Positions 1-5,576 of a stretch of DNA of 5,665 nucleotides are shown piece after piece (the stretch's first letter is position 1; the number at the start of each line of letters is the position of its first letter). The DNA is from Opitutia bacterium UBA7876 (lineage in GTDB: Bacteria; Verrucomicrobiota; Verrucomicrobiia; Opitutales; Seribacteraceae): NCBI GenBank assembly GCA_002500665.1, contig DLRY01000055.1, positions 1 through 5,665 on the forward strand, written 5' to 3'. The notes under the pieces were generated by a model. It was given only the letters and a program-made list of their open reading frames with translations. It made no database searches and was not told where the DNA came from. The position numbers and the translations under genes were made by a program.

Positions 1-1230
1 GAAAACCGGCCGGCCAAGACTTCCCTCGTGGTCTGCCCCGCCTCCCTACTCGAGAACTGGCGCCGGGAATCCCAACGATTCTGCCCGGGGTTCTCCGTTC
101 TCGTACATCATGGGCCCGACCGGGCGGAAGAATCAGCCGCCTTGGGCTCACCCGACCTCGTCATCACCTCCTACGGAACCCTTGCCCGCGACCTCGATCT
201 CTTCCAGCGGATTCCTTTTCTGTGCGTTGTCGGGGACGAGGCCCAGCACCTCAAGAACCGCAAGACCCAGAGTGCCCAGGCCATGTCCTCCCTCTCCTCC
301 GAGGGGCGGGTTTTGCTTACCGGCACCCCCATCGAGAACAGCGTGGCCGACCTTCTCTCCCTGCTTGAGTTTCTCCTGCCCGGGGCACGTCCCGAGCTTC
401 CCCCCACCTCCCGTGGGGACGAGCGCATCTGGCACGAGCAGCGCATCCTCAAGGAATCGGCTCCCTACCTCCTGCGCCGAAACAAAAGGGAAGTCGCCCC
501 CGAGCTCCCCGAGAAGATCGAGCAAGTCCTCTACCTCGAGATGACCGACGAGCAATCTGCCTGCTACGACGAGATCCGGCGTTCCGCGGAGACAGAACTG
601 GACAAGCTGGCCGAGGCCGGAGCCAGCGAGGGAGCCCTCCGCATGAAGACCCTCACCCAGCTCCTTCGGCTACGCCAAGTCTGCTGCGATCCGCGCCTCT
701 TCGAGGAATCCTTCCCCGCCGACCAGTCGGCCAAGCTCAATGCATTCCGTGAACTACTCTATACCTGCCTGGAAGGCGGTCACCGCATGCTCGTTTTTTC
801 CCAATTCGTGAAAGTCCTTCGCTTGCTTGAACGGGAACTGGAGGCGGCCTCCCTCCCCTTTTGCTACCTCGACGGTTCCTCCAGGGACCGGATGGCCCAG
901 GTCGACCGTTTTCAGGAGGACGAGTCCGTCCCCGTGTTCCTTATCTCCCTCAAGGCGGGTGGAACCGGGCTGAACCTGACCGGGGCCGACGTCGTGGTGC
1001 ACTTCGATCCCTGGTGGAACCCCGCCGCGGAGGCCCAGGCCAGCGACCGGGCTCACCGCATCGGGCAGGACAAGCAGGTCACCGTGTATAAACTGATCAC
1101 CTCGGGAACGGTCGAGGAGAGGGTGCTTGAGCTGCAGCAGGGCAAGCGAAAGTTACTCGAGCAAGTTTTCGAGGAATCCGAGGCCGCCAACCTGTCTCTG
1201 GGCGTCGAGGATCTGCGCGAACTGCTCTAG
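1..1230 (+). CDS. SNF2-family DEAD/DEAH-like helicase (ATPase), C-terminal part; 5' end outside window
   Basis: The frame is open from base 1, so the GTG at 28 is an internal valine rather than the start. The 409 visible residues cover most of the two-lobe SNF2 motor. They begin at motif Ia (LVVCPASLLENW). Motif II is DEAQ at residues 79-82 and motif III (LTGTPIEN) lies near 106-113. The second lobe follows, with motif IV (MLVFSQF), motif V (GGTGLNL, about 320-326) and motif VI (SDRAHRIGQ, 348-356), whose arginines complete the ATP site. The Walker A motif (motif I) and any N-terminal SWIM or SNF2-associated domain lie upstream of the window. Family knowledge: SNF2 enzymes are cytoplasmic, ATP-driven DNA translocases that remodel protein-DNA complexes; the roles of bacterial stand-alone members (RapA-like recycling, repair, defence) vary and cannot be fixed from this fragment. 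The protein ends shortly after the typical TVEERVLELQ helix, a normal C-terminus. The next gene starts 66 bp downstream on the same strand. Confidence 0.95.
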   Translation, partial: ENRPAKTSLVVCPASLLENWRRESQRFCPGFSVLVHHGPDRAEESAALGSPDLVITSYGTLARDLDLFQRIPFLCVVGDEAQHLKNRKTQSAQAMSSLSSEGRVLLTGTPIENSVADLLSLLEFLLPGARPELPPTSRGDERIWHEQRILKESAPYLLRRNKREVAPELPEKIEQVLYLEMTDEQSACYDEIRRSAETELDKLAEAGASEGALRMKTLTQLLRLRQVCCDPRLFEESFPADQSAKLNAFRELLYTCLEGGHRMLVFSQFVKVLRLLERELEAASLPFCYLDGSSRDRMAQVDRFQEDESVPVFLISLKAGGTGLNLTGADVVVHFDPWWNPAAEAQASDRAHRIGQDKQVTVYKLITSGTVEERVLELQQGKRKLLEQVFEESEAANLSLGVEDLRELL

Positions 1231-1296
1231 CCTGTCCTTTCCCCTTGAAAATCAGCAGGTTTTTTGGCATCCTGTATGGTTCAACTTACCAAAGCC

Positions 1297-3078
1297 ATGA
1301 ATCCTGAATCCATCAATCAACCCGATCCCGAAGCAAAAGGCGAGCGCGGGCCCGCCATGAACGGAGCCGACGCACTCGTCAAGGCTCTTGAGCGCGAGGG
1401 CGTGGACGTGGTGTTCGCCTACCCGGGCGGCGCATCCATGGAACTGCACCAATCGCTCACCCGCTCGGATACGATTCGCACCATCCTCCCCCGTCAGGAG
1501 CAGGGCGGTGGATTCATGGCCCACGGCTATGCCCGTGCCACCGGAAAGGCCGGGGTATGCATGGCTACCTCAGGCCCCGGAGCCACCAACCTGGTCACCT
1601 GCATCGCCGACGCCTACATGGACAGCATCCCGCTGGTCGCCATCACCGGACAGGTCTACCAGCAATTCATCGGCAAGAGCGCCTTCCAGGAGACCGACTT
1701 CTTCGGCATGACCCTGCCGATCGTCAAGCACAGCTACCTCGTACTGACCGCGGAAGAGCTCCCCCGCATCGTCAAGGAGGCCTTTTACCTGGCCGAGACC
1801 GGCCGGCCCGGACCCGTGGTGATCGATATCCCCAAGGACGTCCAACAGGCCGTATTCGAACCCTTTTTCCCTGCCGAGATCGACGATATCGACGGGTACA
1901 AGCTGGATACCCCCAGGGCTACCGACGAGGAACTGCTTGAGGTTCTCGAGCTGATTTCCAAGGCCAAGAAGCCCGTGCTCTATACCGGCGGGGGCATCAT
2001 TTCGGCGGAGGCCCACGAGGAACTCCGGGAATTCGCCGAGCTGAGCGGGCTCCCCGTCACGCACACCCTCATGGGGCTGGGCGTATTCGACCCCGATCAT
2101 CCCCAGTCCTGCTACTGGTACGGCATGCACGGAACGGTGGCGGGCAACTGGGCGGTCTGCGAGAGCGATCTTCTGCTTTGCGCCGGGGCCCGCTTCGACG
2201 ACCGCATCACCGGCAAGGTCGACAAGTACGCCCAGGAAGCCTACGTCATCCATTTCGACGTCGACAAGTCCGAGCACAACAAGAACGTCCACGCCCATTT
2301 CCCCATCCGTACCGATATCAAGTACGCCCTCGGCAGGCTTTGCGAACTGATCAGGGAAAAGGGATGGAGCAAGCCCGAGCTTTCCGGCTGGCTGGAGACC
2401 ATCGACGTCTGGAAGAAGGAGCACCCATTCAAATACGTAAAGGGCGAGCACGTCACGGGACAAGAGGCGGTCGAGGCCCTCTATGAGGAATCCAAGGGCG
2501 AAGCCCTTATCACGACCGGAGTCGGCCAGCACCAGATGTGGGCCGCCCAGTACTACAAGTTCAAGGAGCCCCGCAGCTACATTTCCTCCCTCGGTCTCGG
2601 GACCATGGGCTTTGGCTACCCCGCGGCCGTGGGCGTGAAGGTGGCTTTCCCGGACAAAGAAGTCATCGACATCGACGGCGACGGATCCTTCCTCATGAAC
2701 GTCCAGGAGCTGGCAACCGCCAAGATCGAGAAGATCAACGCCAAGTGCCTTTTGCTCAACAACCAGCACCTCGGGATGGTAGTCCAGTGGGAGGACCGCT
2801 TCTACGAGTCGGTCCGCGGACATACCATTTTGTGTGACCCCGAGAACCTAGGCGGCCCGGACAACCTCGAGGCCATCTACCCCGATTACGTCACCATGTG
2901 CGAAGGCTTTGGGGTCAAGGCTAGGCGCGTGACCAAGCGCGAGGAGCTCAGGGACGGCATCCGCGAGATGCTCGACGCCGACGAGCCTTTCCTCCTGGAG
3001 GTCATCATTCCCTACACCGAGCACGTCCTGCCCATGATTCCGCAGGGCAAATCGGCCAAGGAAATGCTGATTGAATGA
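1297..3078 (+). CDS. ilvB: Acetolactate synthase (acetohydroxyacid synthase), large catalytic subunit
   Basis: This enzyme condenses two pyruvates to 2-acetolactate, or pyruvate with 2-ketobutyrate to acetohydroxybutyrate, the first shared step of valine, leucine and isoleucine synthesis in the cytoplasm. From the chosen ATG it has 593 residues, normal for the family. The order is an N-terminal ThDP-binding (PYR) domain opening with MNGADALVKALEREGVDVVF, a central FAD-associated domain (RFDDRITGK), and a C-terminal PP domain. The catalytic glutamate is E68 in RQEQGG, where the family usually has RHEQG. The Mg/ThDP site is GDG at 461-463, with NN at 488-489 and then GMVVQWEDRFY. The start is uncertain: in-frame options are TTG 1264, ATG 1276, ATG 1297 and ATG 1357. 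The homologous fold begins at 1357, so any earlier start only adds a polar tail. I chose 1297 because a TTGGCA hexamer lies 33 nt upstream, but 1357 is also credible. No ilvN/ilvH gene follows. Function is near certain; the start is about even. Confidence 0.95.
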   Translation: MNPESINQPDPEAKGERGPAMNGADALVKALEREGVDVVFAYPGGASMELHQSLTRSDTIRTILPRQEQGGGFMAHGYARATGKAGVCMATSGPGATNLVTCIADAYMDSIPLVAITGQVYQQFIGKSAFQETDFFGMTLPIVKHSYLVLTAEELPRIVKEAFYLAETGRPGPVVIDIPKDVQQAVFEPFFPAEIDDIDGYKLDTPRATDEELLEVLELISKAKKPVLYTGGGIISAEAHEELREFAELSGLPVTHTLMGLGVFDPDHPQSCYWYGMHGTVAGNWAVCESDLLLCAGARFDDRITGKVDKYAQEAYVIHFDVDKSEHNKNVHAHFPIRTDIKYALGRLCELIREKGWSKPELSGWLETIDVWKKEHPFKYVKGEHVTGQEAVEALYEESKGEALITTGVGQHQMWAAQYYKFKEPRSYISSLGLGTMGFGYPAAVGVKVAFPDKEVIDIDGDGSFLMNVQELATAKIEKINAKCLLLNNQHLGMVVQWEDRFYESVRGHTILCDPENLGGPDNLEAIYPDYVTMCEGFGVKARRVTKREELRDGIREMLDADEPFLLEVIIPYTEHVLPMIPQGKSAKEMLIE

Positions 3079-3153
3079 CGGGCTTGCTCCCCACCTTCTC
3101 TGCCGTCCGAACCCGGGTTTAGCCTCCTGCGCAACCGACCCCTCACCCCTTCC

Positions 3154-4260
3154 ATGAGAATCACGCCAGCGATCTCGATGCTTTGGGTGCTCCTCCTTGC
3201 GGCATGCTCGGAGCAATCGCAGACCCCCTCCGAGGGAGCCAAAGCTCCCTCCGTCCCCCAAGAGATCACCGAAAAGGACGGTATGGTCTTCGTACAGGGC
3301 AAGTCCTACCTCAGGGGCAACGACAAGCCCCCGGGCAACGGGGACCACTACCCGGAGGAAGGCCCCGCCCACAAGGTCGAGGTATCCAGCTTCTGGATCG
3401 ACAAGCACGAAGTCACCAACGCGCAGTTCAAGGAGTTCGTGGACGCCACGGGCTACGTCACTTTCGCCGAGAGAGCCCTCAGCAAGGACGTCTTTCCCAA
3501 CGCTCCCGAAGGCCAACTCGTTCCGGGGGCAACGGTATTCGCCCCGCCCCCCAAGAACATGGACCCGCGGGCCGAGAACGACCCCTGGGACTGGTGGGCC
3601 TACCGCAAGAACGCATGCTGGAAGCGCCCTGACGGGGAAAGATCCTCCATCAAGAACCGCATGGACCATCCGGTCGTATGCGTCAACATAGACGACGCCA
3701 AGGCCTATGCCAAGTGGGCGGGCAAGCGCCTCCCCACGGAAGCGGAATGGGAACTGGCCGCCCGGGGCGGACAGGAAGCGAAGATGTTCGTTTGGGGCGA
3801 TGAAGTCCGGCCCGAAGGCAAGTGGATGGCCAACTGCTTCCAGGGCGAATTCCCAGCCCGCAACACGGCTCAGGACGGCTACTACTACACTTCACCCGTC
3901 GGCTCGTTCCCTCCGAACGGACTCGGCCTCTACGACATGGCGGGCAACGTCTGGGAAATCTGCAGCGATTACTTCCACCCCGGCTACTACGGCGAGTTCT
4001 CCCTGAGCCCACACCCCAACCCCAAGGGCCCCGACTCACCGATCACCCAGATCGAACTGGATCACTTCCGCCATACCGGCACCTGCCCGGAACCCCGCAA
4101 AGGCGTCAACGAGCTTATGTTCCTGCACGTGGCCAAGGGAGGGTCCTTCCTCTGCCACTGGGATTACTGCCTACGCTACCGGCCCGCCGCAAGGAACCAT
4201 TCGGAATCGCTCTCCCCGAGCAACCATACCGGTTTCCGTTGCGTAAGGGACGCGCAATAA
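3154..4260 (+). CDS. Formylglycine-generating enzyme (SUMF1/FGE family), predicted lipoprotein
   Basis: FGE oxidises a cysteine in the CxPxR motif of type I sulfatases to the catalytic formylglycine, using O2 and copper. The N-terminus (MRITPAISMLWVLLLAAC) is a lipoprotein signal with lipobox LAAC, so C18 should be lipidated; serine at +2 suggests outer-membrane sorting if E. coli-like rules apply. A short linker leads to the FGE-sulfatase domain, about residues 43-368. Visible landmarks are the N-terminal strand GMVFVQG, EVTNAQFKEFV, KRLPTEAEWE at 191-200, QGEFP at 230-234, FPPNGLGLY, GNVWE at 264-268 and NPKGP at 289-293. The active-site block GGSFLCHWDYC at 329-339 carries C334 and C339, matching the two copper-binding cysteines of true FGEs. 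S331 and R347 match the other active-site residues I recall from human SUMF1. The protein ends with GFRC, as usual. Retained cysteines argue against EgtB- or PvdO-like relatives. No sulfatase gene is in the window. No Shine-Dalgarno precedes the ATG; this start gives a complete lipoprotein signal. Confidence 0.93.
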   Translation: MRITPAISMLWVLLLAACSEQSQTPSEGAKAPSVPQEITEKDGMVFVQGKSYLRGNDKPPGNGDHYPEEGPAHKVEVSSFWIDKHEVTNAQFKEFVDATGYVTFAERALSKDVFPNAPEGQLVPGATVFAPPPKNMDPRAENDPWDWWAYRKNACWKRPDGERSSIKNRMDHPVVCVNIDDAKAYAKWAGKRLPTEAEWELAARGGQEAKMFVWGDEVRPEGKWMANCFQGEFPARNTAQDGYYYTSPVGSFPPNGLGLYDMAGNVWEICSDYFHPGYYGEFSLSPHPNPKGPDSPITQIELDHFRHTGTCPEPRKGVNELMFLHVAKGGSFLCHWDYCLRYRPAARNHSESLSPSNHTGFRCVRDAQ

Positions 4261-4292
4261 CAAGCTCCTTGGCGAAAAAGGCCCGCGGACGC

Positions 4293-4321
4293 TTGACTCG
4301 CCTACACGGCTGGAGTCATCT
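4293..4321 (+). promoter_or_regulatory. Possible promoter: TTGACT -35-like element before the micropeptide gene
   Basis: TTGACT (4293-4298) matches five of six bases of the classical -35 box. Seventeen bases later is TCATCT (4316-4321), a poor -10 match. The hexamer starts exactly 35 nt before the ATG at 4328, so a transcript begun here would start at or next to the start codon (leaderless). The same arrangement recurs before the next gene, which is the main reason for listing it. Confidence 0.35.
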
Positions 4322-4327
4322 TGTCCT

Positions 4328-4486
4328 ATGAAAAACATCGACTTCAAAAGCTTCCTCATCGGGTTCCTCTTCGCCTCCACCGTACTGCTCGGCCTAGGTG
4401 CCGCCAAGGGTACCCAGGACGTCCGCATCGTCGGGATCGACAAGAACTTCGCCGACTGGGACCCGATCCTCGTTCAGACGAAATAG
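4328..4486 (+). CDS. 52-residue predicted membrane or exported micropeptide, function unknown
   Basis: The ATG opens a 52-codon frame ending at TAG 4484-4486. The product starts MKNIDFKSFLIGFLFASTVL, with a short charged N-terminus. An uninterrupted hydrophobic stretch runs from about F9 to A26 and is followed by a polar tail of about 26 residues ending DWDPILVQTK. This is either a single-pass membrane anchor with the tail outside the cytoplasm, or a signal peptide (possible cleavage around GLGAA-K27) releasing a roughly 25-residue peptide. Support for it being real: it fills an otherwise empty 271-bp gap between two plus-strand genes, its codons end mostly in G or C like its neighbours (ATC, TTC, CTC, GCC, GAC), its hydrophobic profile is ordered rather than random, and a TTGAC element sits 35 nt before the ATG. 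No Shine-Dalgarno is closer than a GGAG 12 nt upstream. I do not recognise a named family. Confidence 0.72.
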   Translation: MKNIDFKSFLIGFLFASTVLLGLGAAKGTQDVRIVGIDKNFADWDPILVQTK

Positions 4487-4496
4487 GCTCCCTGCC

Positions 4497-4525
4497 TTGA
4501 CGAAAGTCCCGACCGGCTATTGGCT
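4497..4525 (+). promoter_or_regulatory. Possible promoter: TTGACG -35-like element before the TraB-like gene
   Basis: TTGACG (4497-4502) begins exactly 35 nt before the ATG at 4532. The bases at the expected -10 position (TTGGCT, 4520-4525) are a weak match; TATTGG at 4518-4523 is an alternative with a short 15-bp spacer. The copy of the element and its spacing relative to the element before the micropeptide gene are suggestive, but neither -10 box is convincing. Confidence 0.33.
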
Positions 4526-4531
4526 TTTCGA

Positions 4532-5518
4532 ATGACACTCGCGCGCCGACTCTTCCCTCCGCTTTTCCTGCTCGCCTTCTCAAGCCTCGCCTTCGGGGAA
4601 CCGGCTCCCTACCTGCGGACTGCAAAAGGCAAGGAAGGAGGACGCGTCCTGGAAGTGGCGGTCCGCACCCTAGCCTCCCCCAAGGAGAACGGACCACGCG
4701 TGACCCTGCTCGGAGTCTCCCACCTCGGTGATGCCGCTTACTACGAGAAGGTTCAAAAGAAACTCGATGCCGCCGACCTCGTTCTTTTCGAGGGCGTGGG
4801 CTTTGGGGACGACGGGACTCCGAAACGGGACGGCGGCGGTTCCGCCGTATCCGGGATCCAGGTCTCACTCGCCCGCTCCATGGGGCTGGTCTTTCAGCTG
4901 GAAGCCATCCGCTACGACCGCCCTCATTTCCGCAACAGCGACCTTTCGACCGAAGCCCTGCTGACCCGCCTGCAGGGCGGCCCCTTGAAGCCGTCCAAGA
5001 AAGGGGCAAAAGGCAAGGCCTCGGAAGGCGGCATCCAGTCGCGGGAGTTCACCAAGGCCCTCTCGGGAAATTCCTTCCTTTTCGATTTCCTCGGCAAAAC
5101 GCTCGCCCTCTTTGGCGAAAATCCGAAGTTCCGGGCCCTCATGAAGCTGGCCATCATGGAGACCCTGGGCTCCATCGAGGGAGACGTCACCCGTCTCGCC
5201 AAGTCATCGGGCCCGGGCATGGAGAACTTCATGAAGGTTCTGCTGGAAGATCGAAACACCATTGTCTTCCGCGACCTCCGCAAAGTTCTCAAGAAGAAGA
5301 ACCCGCCCAAGTCCATCGTTGTGTTCTACGGAGCCGCCCACATGCCGGACCTCGAGAACCGCCTTGCCCGCAAGTTCGGCTTCCGGCCAAGCGGCGACGA
5401 ATGGCTGGCCGCCTTCGGGGTAGACCCGGAAAAAGCCGGGCTCTCGGCCTTCGAGCTTGGGCTGTTAAGGAGTATGATGCGCATGCAGCTCAAGCAAGTC
5501 TACTCGCAAAGCAAGTAG
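4532..5518 (+). CDS. TraB/PrgY/GumN (TIKI-clan) family protein, predicted secreted
   Basis: The 328-residue product starts with a clear signal peptide (MTLARRLFPPLFLLAFSSLA then FG), with likely cleavage after AFG at about residue 22, placing the mature protein in the periplasm or outside. The TraB/TIKI signature is present in order: GVSH at 61-64, the acidic motif LFEG with E87, a QLEAIRYDRP...NSDLS segment at 122-139 resembling the family's central motif, EDRN at 239-242 with R241, and the closing GAAH motif at 267-270 after a hydrophobic strand (IVVFY). Members include the plasmid pheromone-shutdown protein TraB/PrgY, GumN and animal TIKI, a Wnt-cleaving metalloprotease; the GxxH and Glu residues are proposed metal ligands. 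A Lys/Gly-rich, probably disordered insert occupies about 150-168. The TTG at 4520 would add four residues, but the ATG gives the better signal peptide and sits 35 nt after a TTGAC element. Substrate unknown. It lies 45 bp after the micropeptide gene. Confidence 0.85.
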   Translation: MTLARRLFPPLFLLAFSSLAFGEPAPYLRTAKGKEGGRVLEVAVRTLASPKENGPRVTLLGVSHLGDAAYYEKVQKKLDAADLVLFEGVGFGDDGTPKRDGGGSAVSGIQVSLARSMGLVFQLEAIRYDRPHFRNSDLSTEALLTRLQGGPLKPSKKGAKGKASEGGIQSREFTKALSGNSFLFDFLGKTLALFGENPKFRALMKLAIMETLGSIEGDVTRLAKSSGPGMENFMKVLLEDRNTIVFRDLRKVLKKKNPPKSIVVFYGAAHMPDLENRLARKFGFRPSGDEWLAAFGVDPEKAGLSAFELGLLRSMMRMQLKQVYSQSK

Positions 5519-5522
5519 GCAA

Positions 5523-5576
5523 ATTCCTTCAATTCGAAAAATTCAGCGTTTTTCGTAAGTAATCAAACAAAGGAAT
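5523..5576. repeat. Nested inverted repeats at a convergent gene junction, possible bidirectional terminator
   Basis: An outer perfect 7-bp inverted repeat (ATTCCTT at 5523-5529, AAGGAAT at 5570-5576) encloses an inner perfect 7-bp one (CGAAAAA at 5535-5541, TTTTTCG at 5549-5555, 7-nt loop). The inner stem is A/T-rich and has no separate T-tract after it, so this is not a canonical intrinsic terminator. Its place just after the TraB-like stop codon and over the stop of a minus-strand frame fits a bidirectional 3'-end structure. Confidence 0.4.

Noticed and set aside
235..246. DEAQ rather than DEAH in helicase motif II
   Set aside because: DEAQ is a common variant in bacterial SNF2-family proteins and does not signal inactivity.
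1231..1265. Possible terminator after the SNF2 gene: CCTG...CAGG followed by six T
   Set aside because: The stem is only 4 bp with a loop of about 21 nt, too weak to call.
1570..2823. Minus-strand frame of 417 codons opposite ilvB
   Set aside because: It lies wholly opposite a strongly conserved gene. In GC-rich DNA with G/C third positions the antisense frame is often open by default, and its translation shows no recognisable domain.
3110..3119. Palindrome AACCCGGGTT upstream of the FGE gene
   Set aside because: A single 10-bp palindrome with no second copy or promoter context; expected by chance in GC-rich DNA.
2848..3669. Minus-strand frame of 273 codons opposite the end of ilvB and start of the FGE gene
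   Set aside because: It spans two well-supported plus-strand genes and reads as a Val/Gly/Leu-rich shadow without motifs.
4520..4531. TTG start for the TraB-like gene adding four residues
   Set aside because: The ATG at 4532 gives a cleaner signal peptide and the preferred codon, and the TTG would overlap the possible promoter.
4830..4848. GC-rich 7-bp hairpin ACGGCGG/CCGCCGT inside the TraB-like gene
   Set aside because: It encodes a Gly-rich turn and is followed by no T-tract; repeated GGC codons explain it.
4356..5009. Minus-strand frame of 217 codons opposite the micropeptide and TraB-like gene
   Set aside because: The translation is dominated by Arg, Gly and Ser, typical of an antisense shadow in GC-rich DNA.
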